Shown: positions 36,790 through 49,799 of the stretch, piece by piece
Numbering within the stretch: the stretch's first letter is position 1
How the letters are laid out: each line of letters begins with the position of its first letter
Source: Dermacentor variabilis
Lineage: Eukaryota > Arthropoda > Arachnida > Ixodida > Ixodidae
NCBI RefSeq assembly: GCF_050947875.1
Contig: NC_134571.1
Location: forward strand, 231,456,024-231,520,023
Length of the DNA stretch: 64,000 bases
Direction: 5' to 3'
Program-made: the position numbers and the translations under genes
The notes under the pieces: generated by a model
Told to the model about the DNA's origin: nothing
Database searches by the model: none
The model's input: only the letters and a program-made list of their open reading frames with translations

Positions 36790-38045
36790 GGAGCTGTTCG
36801 TATCACCAGTTTTAGTGCAAAAGAGAAATGTTGGATTCGGTCATGCGCTAGCTGTGCCACCACGGCCAACGAATAGTCGGATGCACCGTGGTATCGGGTT
36901 TAGGTTTTGTAGAATGGCCCCCAGGGCGACGCGTAAACACGAATCGACGAACAATGAATAATGTTGTGCAGCTCCTGAGCAGCCAGGATAATTTTAGATC
37001 ATTCCATCCAAACTCGGGGGCTGTTCGTATCACCAGTTTTAGTGCAAAAGAGAAATGTTGGAATTGGTCGTGCCCTGGCTGTGCCACCACGGTCATCGAA
37101 TAGCCGGATGGACCGTGGTATCGGGCTTATGTCTTGTAGAATGGCCCCCAGGGCGACGCATAAACACGAGTCGGCGAAGAATGAGTCATTATGTGCAGCG
37201 CCTGTGCCAACAGAAAAAATTTAAACCATTCCATCCAAACTGTGGAGCAGTTCTTATCACCAGTTTTAGTGCAAAAGAGAAAGGTTGGAATCGGTCTTGC
37301 GCTAGCTGTACCACCACGGCCAATGGAAAGTCAGATGCACCGTGGTATCGGGTTGATGTTTTGTAGGATGGCCCCCAGAGCGACGCATAAACACGAGTCG
37401 GCGAAGAATGAGTCATGTTGTGCAGCGCCTGTGCAGCCAGGAAAATTTTAGATCATTCCGTGCAAACTCGGGGGCTGTTCGTATCACCAGTTTTAGTGCA
37501 ATTGAGAAATGTTGGAATCGGTCGTGCACTATCTGTACCACCACGGCCAATGAATATTCGGATGCACCGTGGTGTCGGGTTTATGTTTTGTTGAATGGCC
37601 CCCAGGCTGACCCATAAACACGAATTGATGAACAATGAATATTGTTGTGCAGATCCTGAGCAGTCAGGATAGTTTTAGATCATTCCATCCAAACTCGGGG
37701 GCTGTTCGTATCACCAGTTTTAGTTCAATTGAGAAATGTTGGAATCGGTCGTGCACTATCTGTACCACCACGGTCAATGAATATTCAGATGCACCGGGGT
37801 GTCGGGTTTATGTTTTGTTGAATGGCCCCCAGGGCGACCCATAAACACGAGTTGACGAACAATGAATAATGTTGGGCAGCGCCTGAGCAGCCAGGAAAAT
37901 TTTAGATCATTGCATCCAAACTAGGGAGCTGTTCGTATCACCAGTTTTAGTTCAAAAGAGAAATGTTGGAATCTGTCGTGCGCTAGCTGTACCACCACGG
38001 CCAACGAATAGTCGGCTGCACCGTGGTATCGGGTTTATGTTTTGT
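36790..38045 (+). repeat. Bracketing block, right copy
   Basis: Matches about 26,357-27,612 at offset 10,433 bp, including CAACAGAAAAAATTTAAACC near 37,208 and the two GTGCACTATCTGTACC monomers. Differences are isolated, for example GGATGGCCC near 37,365 where the left copy has GAATGACCC. Confidence 0.82.
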
Positions 38046-39277
38046 AGAATGGCCGCCAGGCTGACGCAAAAACACGAGGCGGCGAAGAATGAGTCATGTT
38101 GTGCAGCGCCTGTGCAGCCAGGAAAATTTTAGATGATTCCATCCAAACTCGGGAGCTGTTCGTACCACCAGTTTTAGTGCAAAAGAGAAATGTTGGAATC
38201 GGTCGTGCGCTAGCTGTACCACCACGGCCAACGAATAGTCGCATGCACCGTGGTATCGAGTTTATGTTTTATAGAATGGCCCCCAGGGCGACCCATAAAC
38301 ACAAGTCGACGAAAAATGAATAATGTTGTGCAGCGCCTGAGCAGCCAGGAAAATTTGAAATCATCCATACAAACTCTGGAGCTGTTCGTATCACAAGTTT
38401 TAGTGTAAAAGAGAAATGTTGGAATCGGTCGTGCGCTAGCTGTACCACCACGGCCTCTGAATAGTCAGATGTACCGTGGTACCGGGTTGATGTTTTGTAG
38501 AATGGCCGCCAGGCTGACGCAAAAGCACGAGGCGGCGAAGAATGAGTCATGTTGTGCAGCGCCTGTGCAGCCAGGAAAATTTTAGATGATTCCATCCAAA
38601 CTAGCGTGCTGTTCGTATCACCAGTTTTAGTGCAAAATAGAAATGTTGGAATCGGTCGTGCGCTAGCTGTACCACCACGGCCAACGAATAGTCGTATGCA
38701 CCGTGGTATCGGGTTTATGTTTTGTTGAATGGCCCCCAGGGCGACCCATAAACACGAGTCGACGAACAATGAATAATGTTGTGCAGCGCCTGAGCAGCCA
38801 GAAAAATTTTAGATCATTCCATTCAAACTCGGGAGCTGTTCGTATCACCAGTTTTAGTGCAAAAGAGAAATGTTGGAATCGGTCGTGCGCTAATTGTACC
38901 ACCACGGTCAACGAATAGTCGGTATCGGGTTTATGTTTTGTAGAATGGCCCCCCGGGTGACGCATAAACACGAGTCGGCGAAGAATGAGTCATTATGTTC
39001 AGCGCCTGTGCAGCCAGGAAAACTTTAAACCATTCCATCCGAACTGTGGAGCAGTTCTTATCACCAGTTTTAGTGCAAAAGAGAAAGGTTGGAATCGGTC
39101 GTGCACTATCTCTACCACCACGGCCAATGAATATTCAGATGCACCGTGGTGTCGGGTTTATATTTTGTTGAATGGCCCCCAGGGCGACCCATAAACACGA
39201 GTCGACGAACAATGGATAATGTTGTGCTGCGCCTGAGCAGCCAGGAAAATATTAGATCATTCCATCCAAACTCGGGA
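38046..39277 (+). repeat. Mosaic monomers between bracketing block and 8-mer HOR
   Basis: About 5.5 monomers. Much of it corresponds to 25,360-26,140 at offsets of 12,917-13,144 (57-58 monomers), including the 11-bp-deleted monomer near 38,922. It therefore follows the bracketing block here, but precedes it on the left side. Confidence 0.75.
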
Positions 39278-41089
39278 GCTGTTCGTATCACCAGTTTTAG
39301 TGCAAAAGAGAAATGTTGGAATCGGTCGTGCGCTAGCTGTACCACCACGGCCAACGAATAGTCGTATGCACCGTGGTATCGAGTTTATGTTTTATAGAAT
39401 GGCCCCCAGGGCGACCCATAAACACAAGTCGACGAAAAATGAATAATGTTGTGCAGCGCCTGAGCAGCCAGGAAAATTTTAAATCATCCATACAAACTCT
39501 GTAGCTGTTCGTATCACAAGTTTTAGTGTAAAAGAGAAATGTTGGAATCGGTCGTGCGCTAGCTGTACCACCACGGCCTCTGAATAGTCAGATGCACCGT
39601 GGTATCGGGTTTATGTTTTGTTGAATGGCCCCCAGGATAACGCAAAAACACGAGGCGGCGAAGAATGAGTCATGTTGTGCAGCGCCTGTGCAGCCAGGAA
39701 AATTTTAGATGATTCCATCAAAACTCGTTAGCTGTTCGTATCACCAGTTTTAGTGGAAAAGAGAAATGTTGGAATCGGTCGTGCAGAATCTGTACCACCA
39801 CGGCCAATGAATATTCGGATGCACCGTGGTGTCGGGTTTATGTTTTGTTGAATGGCCCCCAGGGCGACCCATAAACACGAGTCGACGAACAATGAATAAT
39901 GTTGGGCAGCGCCTGAGCAGCCAGGAAAATTTTAGATCATTGCATCCAAACTAGGGAGCTGTTCGTATCACGGTTTTAGAGCAAAAGAGAAATGTTGGAA
40001 TCGGTCTTTCGCTAGCTGTATCGGCACGGCCAATGAATAGTCAGATGCTCCGTGGTATCGGGTTTATGTTTTGTATAATGTCCCCCAGGGCGACGCATAA
40101 ACACGAGGCGGTGAAGAATGAGTCATGTTGTGCAGCGCCTGTACAGCCAGGAAAATTTTAGATCATTCCAGCCAAACTCGGGAGCTGTTCGTATCACCAG
40201 TTTTAGTGCAAAATAGAAATGTTGGAATCGGTCGTGCGCTAGCTGTACCACCACGGCCAACGAATAGTCGTATGCACCGTGGTATCGGGTTTATGTTTTG
40301 TAGAATGGCCCCAGGCCGACCCATAAACACGAGTCGACGAACAATGATTAATGTTGTGCAGCGCCTGAGCAGGCAGGAAAATTTTAAATCATTCCATACA
40401 AACTCTGGAGCTGTTCCTATCACCAGTTTTAGAGCAAAAGAGAAATGTTGGAATCGGTCTTTCGCTAGCTGTATCAGCACGGCCAATGAATAGTCAGATG
40501 CACCGTGGTATCGGGTTTATGTTTTGTAGAATGGCCCCAAGAGCGACGCATAAACACGAGTCGGCGAAGAATGAGCCATGTTGTGCAGCGCCTGTGGAGT
40601 CAGAAAAATTTTAGATCATTCCATCCAACTCGGGAGCTGTTCGTATCACCAGTTTTAGTGCAAATGAGAAATGTTGGAATCGGTCGTGCACTAGCTGTAC
40701 CACCACTGCCAATGAATATTCAGATGCCCCGTGGTGTCGTGTTTATGTTTTGTTGAATGGCCCCCAGGCTGACCCATAAACACGAATTGACGAACAATGA
40801 ATATTGTTGTGCAGATCCTGAGCAGTCAGGATAATTTTAGATCATTCCATCCAAACTCGGGGGCTGTTCGTAGCACCAGTTTTAGTTCAATTGAGAAATG
40901 TTAGAATCGGTCGTGCACTATCTCTACCACCACGGCCAATGAATATTCAGATGCACCGTGGTGTCGGGTTTATGTTTTGTTGAATGGCCCCCGGGGCGAC
41001 CCATAAACACGAGTCGACGAACAATGAATAATGTTGGGCAGCGCCTGAGCAGCCAGGAAAATTTTAGATCATTGCATCCAAACTAGGGA
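39278..41089 (+). repeat. 8-mer HOR (1,812 bp), copy 1
   Basis: Eight monomers repeated at 41,090 and 42,902 with constant offset 1,812. The monomer with the 3-bp-shorter CGTATCACGGTTTTAG (39,964 onward) is a clear marker and recurs near 41,776 and 43,588. The only private change I noticed is G at 40,023. Confidence 0.95.
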
Positions 41090-42901
41090 GCTGTTCGTAT
41101 CACCAGTTTTAGTGCAAAAGAGAAATGTTGGAATCGGTCGTGCGCTAGCTGTACCACCACGGCCAACGAATAGTCGTATGCACCGTGGTATCGAGTTTAT
41201 GTTTTATAGAATGGCCCCCAGGGCGACCCATAAACACAAGTCGACGAAAAATGAATAATGTTGTGCAGCGCCTGAGCAGCCAGGAAAATTTTAAATCATC
41301 CATACAAACTCTGTAGCTGTTCGTATCACAAGTTTTAGTGTAAAAGAGAAATGTTGGAATCGGTCGTGCGCTAGCTGTACCACCACGGCCTCTGAATAGT
41401 CAGATGCACCGTGGTATCGGGTTTATGTTTTGTTGAATGGCCCCCAGGATAACGCAAAAACACGAGGCGGCGAAGAATGAGTCATGTTGTGCAGCGCCTG
41501 TGCAGCCAGGAAAATTTTAGATGATTCCATCAAAACTCGTTAGCTGTTCGTATCACCAGTTTTAGTGGAAAAGAGAAATGTTGGAATCGGTCGTGCAGAA
41601 TCTGTACCACCACGGCCAATGAATATTCGGATGCACCGTGGTGTCGGGTTTATGTTTTGTTGAATGGCCCCCTGGGCGACCCATAAACACGAGTCGACGA
41701 ACAATGAATAATGTAGGGCAGCGCCTGAGCAGCCAGGAAAATTTTAGATCATTGCATCCAAACTAGGGAGCTGTTCGTATCACGGTTTTAGAGCAAAAGA
41801 GAAATGTTGGAATCGGTCTTTCGCTAGCTGTATCAGCACGGCCAATGAATAGTCAGATGCTCCGTGGTATCGGGTTTATGTTTTGTATAATGTCCCCCAG
41901 GGCGACGCATAAACACGAGGCGGTGAAGAATGAGTCATGTTGTGCAGCGCCTGTACAGCCAGGAAAATTTTAGATCATTCCAGCCAAACTCGGGAGCTGT
42001 TCGTATCACCAGTTTTAGTGCAAAATAGAAATGTTGGAATCGGTCGTGCGCTAGCTGTACCACCACGGCCAACGAATAGTCGTATGCACCGTGGTATCGG
42101 GTTTATGTTTTGTAGAATGGCCCCAGGCCGACCCATAAACACGAGTCGACGAACAATGATTAATGTTGTGCAGCGCCTGAGCAGGCAGGAAAATTTTAAA
42201 TCATTCCATACAAACTCTGGAGCTGTTCCTATCACCAGTTTTAGAGCAAAAGAGAAATGTTGGAATCGGTCTTTCGCTAGCTGTATCAGCACGGCCAATG
42301 AATAGTCAGATGCACCGTGGTATCGGGTTTATGTTTTGTAGAATGGCCCCAAGAGCGACGCATAAACACGAGTCGGCGAAGAATGAGCCATGTTGTGCAG
42401 CGCCTGTGGAGTCAGAAAAATTTTAGATCATTCCATCCAACTCGGGAGCTGTTCGTATCACCAGTTTTAGTGCAAATGAGAAATGTTGGAATCGGTCGTG
42501 CACTAGCTGTACCACCACTGCCAATGAATATTCAGATGCCCCGTGGTGTCGTGTTTATGTTTTGTTGAATGGCCCCCAGGCTGACCCATAAACACGAATT
42601 GACGAACAATGAATATTGTTGTGCAGATCCTGAGCAGTCAGGATAATTTTAGATCATTCCATCCAAACTCGGGGGCTGTTCGTAGCACCAGTTTTAGTTC
42701 AATTGAGAAATGTTAGAATCGGTCGTGCACTATCTCTACCACCACGGCCAATGAATATTCAGATGCACCGTGGTGTCGGGTTTATGTTTTGTTGAATGGC
42801 CCCCGGGGCGACCCATAAACACGAGTCGACGAACAATGAATAATGTTGGGCAGCGCCTGAGCAGCCAGGAAAATTTTAGATCATTGCATCCAAACTAGGG
42901 A
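41090..42901 (+). repeat. 8-mer HOR, copy 2
   Basis: Same eight monomers in the same order as copy 1. Reading the first half against copy 1, I found T at 41,673 and A at 41,715 as private changes, and nothing longer than one base. Confidence 0.95.
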
Positions 42902-44713
42902 GCTGTTCGTATCACCAGTTTTAGTGCAAAAGAGAAATGTTGGAATCGGTCGTGCGCTAGCTGTACCACCACGGCCAACGAATAGTCGTATGCACCGTGG
43001 TATCGAGTTTATGTTTTATAGAATGGCCCCCAGGGCGACCCATAAACACAAGTCGACGAAAAATGAATAATGTTGTGCAGCGCCTGAGCAGCCAGGAAAA
43101 TTTTAAATCATCCATACAAACTCTGTAGCTGTTCGTATCACAAGTTTTAGTGTAAAAGAGAAATGTTGGAATCGGTCGTGCGCTAGCTGTACCACCACGG
43201 CCTCTGAATAGTCAGATGCACCGTGGTATCGGGTTTATGTTTTGTTGAATGGCCCCCAGGATAACGCAAAAACACGAGGCGGCGAAGAATGAGTCATGTT
43301 GTGCAGCGCCTGTGCAGCCAGGAAAATTTTAGATGATTCCATCAAAACTCGTTAGCTGTGCGTATCACCAGTTTTAGTGGAAAAGAGAAATGTTGGAATC
43401 GGTCGTGCAGAATCTGTACCACCACGGCCAATGAATATTCGGATGCACCGTGGTGTCGGGTTTATGTTTTGTTGAATGGCCCCCAGGGCGACCCATAAAC
43501 ACGAGTCGACGAACAATGAATAATGTTGGGCAGCGCCTGAGCAGCCAGGAAAATTTTAGATCATTGCATCCAAACTAGGGAGCTGTTCGTATCACGGTTT
43601 TAGAGCAAAAGAGAAATGTTGGAATCGGTCTTTCGCTAGCTGTATCAGCACGGCCAATGAATAGTCAGATGCTCCGTGGTATCGGGTTTATGTTTTGTAT
43701 AATGTCCCCCAGGGCGACGCATAAACACGAGGCGGTGAAGAATGAGTCATGTTGTGCAGCGCCTGTACAGCCAGGAAAATTTTAGATCATTCCAGCCAAA
43801 CTCGGGAGCTGTTCGTATCACCAGTTTTAGTGCAAAATAGAAATGTTGGAATCGGTCGTGCGCTAGCTGTACCACCACGGCCAACGAATAGTCGTATGCA
43901 CCGTGGTATCGGGTTTATGTTTTGTAGAATGGCCCCAGGCCGACCCATAAACACGAGTCGACGAACAATGATTAATGTTGTGCAGCGCCTGAGCAGGCAG
44001 GAAAATTTTAAATCATTCCATACAAACTCTGGAGCTGTTCCTATCACCAGTTTTAGAGCAAAAGAGAAATGTTGGAATCGGTCTTTCGCTAGCTGTATCA
44101 GCACGGCCAATGAATAGTCAGATGCACCGTGGTATCGGGTTTATGTTTTGTAGAATGGCCCCAAGAGCGACGCATAAACACGAGTCGGCGAAGAATGAGC
44201 CATGTTGTGCAGCGCCTGTGGAGTCAGAAAAATTTTAGATCATTCCATCCAACTCGGGAGCTGTTCGTATCACCAGTTTTAGTGCAAATGAGAAATGTTG
44301 GAATCGGTCGTGCACTAGCTGTACCACCACTGCCAATGAATATTCAGATGCCCCGTGGTGTCGTGTTTATGTTTTGTTGAATGGCCCCCAGGCTGACCCA
44401 TAAACACGAATTGACGAACAATGAATATTGTTGTGCAGATCCTGAGCAGTCAGGATAATTTTAGATCATTCCATCCAAACTCGGGGGCTGTTCGTAGCAC
44501 CAGTTTTAGTTCAATTGAGAAATGTTAGAATCGGTCGTGCACTATCTCTACCACCACGGCCAATGAATATTCAGATGCACCGTGGTGTCGGGTTTATGTT
44601 TTGTTGAATGGCCCCCGGGGCGACCCATAAACACGAGTCGACGAACAATGAATAATGTTGGGCAGCGCCTGAGCAGCCAGGAAAATTTTAGATCATTGCA
44701 TCCAAACTAGGGA
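42902..44713 (+). repeat. 8-mer HOR, copy 3
   Basis: Same register. The private change I noticed is G at 43,360 (GCTGTGCG instead of GCTGTTCG). A fourth copy starts but departs near 44,799, where GTCGTATGC becomes GTCAGATGC. Confidence 0.95.
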
Positions 44714-46235
44714 GCTGTTCGTATCACCAGTTTTAGTGCAAAAGAGAAATGATGGAATCGGTCGTGCGCTAGCTGTACCACCACGGCCAACGAATAGTCA
44801 GATGCACCGTGGTATCGGGTTTATGTTTTGTAGAATGGCCCCAGAGCGACGCATAAACACGAGTCGGCGAAGAATGAGTCATGTTGTGCAGCGCCTGTGC
44901 AGCCAGGAAAACTTTAAACCATTCCATCCGAACTGTGGAGCAGTTCTTATCACCAGTTTTAGTGCAAAAGAGAAAGGTTGGAATCGGTCTTGCGCTAGCT
45001 GTACCACCACGGTCATTGAATAGTCAGATGCACCGTGGTATCGGGTTTATGTTTTGTAGAATGGCCCCCAGAGCGACGCATAAACACGAGGCGGCGAAGA
45101 ATGAGTCATTATGTGCAGTGCCTTGCAGCCAGGAAAATTTTAAATCATTCCATACAAACTCTGGAGCTGTTCGTATCACTAGTTTTAGTGCAAATGAGAA
45201 ATGTTGGAATCGGTTGTGCACTAGCTGTACCACCACTGCCAATGAATATTCAGATGCACCATGGTGTCGTGTTTATGTTTTGTTCAATGGCCCCTAAGCT
45301 GACCCATAAACACGAATTGACGAACAATGAATATTGTTGTGCAGATCCTGAGCAGTCAGGATAATTTTAGATCATTCCATCCAAACTCGGGGGCTGTTCG
45401 TATCACCAGTTTTAGTGCAAAAGAGAAATGTTAGAATCGGTCGTGCCCTGGCTGTGCCACCACGGTCATCGAATAGCCGGATGGACCGTGGTATCGGGAA
45501 TATGTTTTGTAGAATGGCCCCCAGGGCGACGCATAAACACGAGTCGGCGAAGAATGAGTCATTATGTGCAGCGCCTGTGCCAACAGGAAAATTTTAAACC
45601 ATTCCATCCAAACTGTGGAGCAGTTCTTATCACCAGTTTTAGTGCAAAAGAGAAAGGTTGGAATCGGTCTTGCGCTAGCTGTACCACCACGGTAATTGAA
45701 TAGTCAGATGCACCGTGGTATCGGGTTTATGTTTTGTAGAATGGCCCCCAGAGCGACGCATAAACACGTGGCGGCGAAGAATGAGTCATTATGTGCAGTG
45801 CCTTGCAGCCAGGAAAATTTTAAATCATTACATACAAACTCTGGAGCTGTTCCTATCACCAGTTTTAGAGCAAAAGAGAAATGTTGGAATCGGTCTTTCG
45901 CTAGCTGTATCAGCACGGCCAATGAATGGTCAGATGCACCGTGGTATCGGGTTTATGTTTTGTAGAATGGCCCGAAGAGTGACGCATAAACACGAGTCGG
46001 CGAAGAATGAGCCATGTTGTGCAGCGCCTGTGGAGTCACGAAAATTTTAGATCATTCCATCCAACTCGGGAGATGTTCGTATGACCAGTTTTAGTGCAAA
46101 TGAGAAATGTTGGAATCGGTCGTGCACTAGCTGTACCACCACGGCCAATGAATAGTCAGATGCACCGTGGTATCGGGTTTATGTTTTGTAGAATGGCCGC
46201 CGGAGCGACGCATAAACACGAGTCGGCGAAGAATG
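44714..46235 (+). repeat. Monomer block, mostly duplicated 4.08 kb downstream
   Basis: Positions 44,714-45,690 recur at about 48,792-49,767 (offset 4,077-4,078, 18 monomers). Markers are GGCCCCAGAGCGACGC, GGTCATTGAATAG, GTGCCTTGCAGCC and CCAAGCTGACCC or CCTAAGCTGACCC. There is also a 3-mer relation inside: about 45,010-45,175 resembles 45,690-45,855 at 680 bp spacing. Confidence 0.82.
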
Positions 46236-47368
46236 AATAATGTTGTGCAGCGCCTGAGCAGCCAGGAGAATTTTAAATCATTCCATCCATACTCGGGAGC
46301 TGTTGGTATCACTAGTTTTAGCGCAAACGAGAAATGTTGGAATCGGTCGTGCGCTAGCTGTGCCACCACGGCCACTGAATAGTCAGATGCGCAGTGGTAT
46401 CGGGTTTATGTTTTGTTGAATGGCCCCCAGGGCGACCCATAAACACGAGTCGACGAACAATGAATAATGTTGGGCAGCGCCTGAGCAGCCAGGAAAATTT
46501 TAGATCATTGCATCCAAACTAGGGAGCTGTTCGTATCACCAGTTTTAGTGCAAAAGAGAAATGTTGGAATCGGTCGTGCGCTAGCTGTACCACCACTGCC
46601 AACGAACAGTCGGATGCACCGTGGTATCGGGTTCATGTTTTGTAGAATGGCCCCCAGGCTGACCCATAAACACGAGTCGACCAACAATGATTAATGTTGT
46701 GCTGCGCCTGAGCAGCCAGGAAAATATTAGATCATTCCATCCAAACTCGGGTGCTGTTCGTATCACCAGTTTTAGTGCAAAAGAGAAATGTTGGAATCGG
46801 TCGTGCGCTAGCTGTACCACCACGGCCAACGAATAGTCGTATGCACCGTGGTATCGAGTTTATGTTTTATAGAATGGCCCCCAGGGCGACCCATAAACAC
46901 AAGTCGACGAAAAATGAATAATGTTGTGCAGGGCCTGAGCAGCCAGGAAAATCTTAAATCATTCATACAAACTCTGGAGCTGTTCGTATCACAAGTTTTA
47001 GTGTAAAAGAGAAATGTTGGAATCGGTCGTGCGCTAGCTGTACCACTACGGCCTCTGAATAGTCAGATGCACCGTGGTATCGGGTTCATGTTTTGTAGAA
47101 TGGCTTCAGGGCGACGCATAAACTCGAGACGTAGATCAATGAATAGTGTAGTGCAGCTCCTGAGTAGCCAGGAAAATTTTAGATCATTCCATCCAAACTC
47201 GGGAGCTGTTCGTATCAGCAGTCTTAGTGCAAAAGTCAAATGTTGGAATCGGTCGTGCGCTAGCTGTAACACCACGGCCAACGAATAGTCAGATGCACCG
47301 TGGTATCGGGTTTATGTTTTGTAGAATGGCCCCCAGGCTGACGCAAAAACACGAGTCGACGAACAATG
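46236..47368 (+). repeat. 5-mer HOR (1,133 bp), copy 1
   Basis: Starts at the GAATAATGTTGTGCAGCGCC segment of the CCAGGAGAATTTTAAATC monomer. The five monomers recur at 47,369 with offset 1,133. Markers are CCATCCATACTCGGG, CACTGCCAACGAACAGTCGG, CGACCAACAATGATTAATG, GCAGGGCCTGAGC and CGAGACGTAGATCAATG. Confidence 0.92.
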
Positions 47369-48501
47369 AATAATGTTGTGCAGCGCCTGAGCAGCCAGGA
47401 GAATTTTAAATCATTCCATCCATACTCGGGAGCTGTTGGTATCACCAGTTTTAGCGCAAAAGAGAAATGTTGGAATCGGTCGTGCGCTAGCTGTGCCACC
47501 ACGGCCACTGAATAGTCAGATGCGCCGTGGTATCGGGTTTATGTTTTGTTGAATGGCCCCCAGGGCGACCCATAAACACGAGTCGACGAACAATGAATAA
47601 TGTTGGGCAGCGCCTGAGCAGCCAGGAAAATTTTAGATCATTGCATCCAAACTAGGGAGCTGTTCGTATCACCAGTTTTAGTGCAAAAGAGAAATGTTGG
47701 AATCGGTCGTGCGCTAGCTGTACCACCACTGCCAACGAACAGTCGGATGCACCGTGGTATCGGGTTCATGTTTTGTAGAATGGCCCCCAGGCTGACCCAT
47801 AAACACGAGTCGACCAACAATGATTAATGTTGTGCTGCGCCTGAGCAGCCAGGAAAATATTAGATCATTCCATCCAAACTCGGGTGCTGTTCGTATCACC
47901 AGTTTTAGTGCAAAAGAGAAATGTTGGAATCGGTCGTGCGCTAGCTGTACCACCACGGCCAACGAATAGTCGTATGCACCGTGGTATCGAGTTTATGTTT
48001 TATAGAATGGCCCCCAGGGCGACCCATAAACACAAGTCGACGAAAAATGAATAATGTTGTGCAGGGCCTGAGCAGCCAGGAAAATCTTAAATCATTCATA
48101 CAAACTCTGGAGCTGTTCGTATCACAAGTTTTAGTGTAAAAGAGAAATGTTGGAATCGGTCGTGCGCTAGCTGTACCACTACGGCCTCTGAATAGTCAGA
48201 TGCACCGTGGTATCGGGTTCATGTTTTGTAGAATGGCTTCAGGGCGACGCATAAACTCGAGACGTAGATCAATGAATAGTGTAGTGCAGCTCCTGAGTAG
48301 CCAGGAAAATTTTAGATCATTCCATCCAAACTCGGGAGCTGTTCGTATCAGCAGTCTTAGTGCAAAAGAGAAATGTTGGAATCGGTCGAGCGCTAGCTGT
48401 ACCACCACTGCCAACGAACAGTCGGATGCACCGTGGTATCGGGTTTATGTTTTGTAGAATGGCCCCCAGGCTGACGCAAAAACACGAGTCGACGAAGAAT
48501 G
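47369..48501 (+). repeat. 5-mer HOR, copy 2
   Basis: Aligns to copy 1 at offset 1,133. Near 48,385-48,430 it has GAGCGCTAGCTGTACCACCACTGCC with GAACAGTCGG, where copy 1 has GTAACACCACGG with GAATAGTCAG. This looks like a local replacement by a neighbouring monomer of the same unit. Confidence 0.9.
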
Positions 48502-49799
48502 AATAATGTTGTGCAGCGCCTGAGCAGCCAGGAGAATTTTAAATCATTCCATCCATACTCGGGAGCTGTTCGTATCACTAGTTTTAGCGCAAAAGAGAAA
48601 TGTTGGAATCGGTCGTGCGCTAGCTGCGCCACCACGGCCACTGAATAGTCAGATGCGCCGTGGTATCGGGTTTATGTTTTGTTGAATGGCCCCCAGGGCG
48701 ACCCATAAACGCGAGTCGACGAACAATGAATAATGTTGTGCAGCCCCTGAGCAGCCAGGAAAATTTTAGATCATTCCATTCAAACTCGGGAGCTGTTCGT
48801 ATCACCAGTTTTAGTGCAAAAGAGAAATGTTGGAATCGGTCGTGCGCTAGCTGTACCACCACGGCCAACGAATAGTCAGATGCACCTTGGTGTCGGGTTT
48901 ATGTTTTGCAGAATGGCCCCAGAGCGACGCATAAACACGAGTCGGCGAAGAATGAGTCATGTTGTGCAGCGCCTGTGCAGCCAGGAAAATTTTAAACCAT
49001 TCCATCCAAACTGTGGAGCAGTTATATCACCAGTTTTAGTGCAAAAGAGAAAGGTTGGAATCGGTCTTGCGCTAGCTGTACCACCACGGTCATTGAATAG
49101 TCAGATGCACCGTGGTATCGGGTTTATATTTTGTAGAATGGCCCCCAGAGCGACGCATAAACACGAGGCGGCGAAGAATGAGTCATTATGGGCAGTGCCT
49201 TGCAGCCAGGAAAATTTTAAATCATTCCATACAAACTCTGGAGCTGTTCGTATCACTAGTTTTAGTGCAAATGAGAAATGTTGGAATCGGTTGTGCACTA
49301 GCTGTACCACCACTGCCAATGAATATTCAGATGCACCATGGTGTCGTGTTTATGTTTTGTTCAATGGCCCCCAAGCTGACCCATAAACACGAATTGACGA
49401 ACAATGAATATTGTTGTGCAGATCCTGAGCAGTCAGGATAATTTTAGATCATTCCATCCAAACTCGGGGGCTGTTCGTATCACCAGTTTTAGTGCAAAAG
49501 AGAAATGTTAGAATCGGTCGTGCCCTGGCTGTGCCACCACGGTCATCGAATAGCCGGATGGACCGTGGTATCGGGCATATGTTTTGTAGAATGGCCCCCA
49601 GGGCGACGCATAAACAGGAGTCGGCGAAGAATGAGTCATTATGTGCAGCGCCTGTGCCAACAGAAAAATTTTAAACCATTCCATCCAAACTGTGGAGCAG
49701 TTCTTATCACCAGTTTTAGTGCAAAAGAGAAAGGTTGGAATCGGTCTTGCGCTAGCTGTACCACCACGGCCAATGAATATTCAGATGCACCGTGGTGTC
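48502..49799 (+). repeat. Partial third 5-mer copy followed by the duplicated 18-mer-spaced block
   Basis: The 5-mer register continues to about 48,711 and then leaves it (AAACGCGAG instead of AAACACGAG). From about 48,792 to 49,767 the segment repeats 44,714-45,690. A 3-bp loss near 49,021 (GCAGTTATATCACC versus GCAGTTCTTATCACC) fuses reading frames and accounts for the longest open frame of the window (48,814-49,386), which is not a gene. Confidence 0.82.

Noticed and set aside
39278..44713. Assembly duplication as the sole explanation of the three identical octamers
   Set aside because: Each copy carries at least one private base difference at ordinary positions, and the octamer register continues into a diverging fourth start at 44,714. 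This favours real copies, although only spanning reads can prove the count.
48814..49386. A 190-codon open frame, the longest in the window
   Set aside because: It runs through about 2.5 satellite monomers and stays open because small deletions (near 48,915 and 49,021) keep it in a favourable frame. The homologous segment at 44,736 is broken into shorter frames. There is no start context, domain or codon signal that differs from the repeat.
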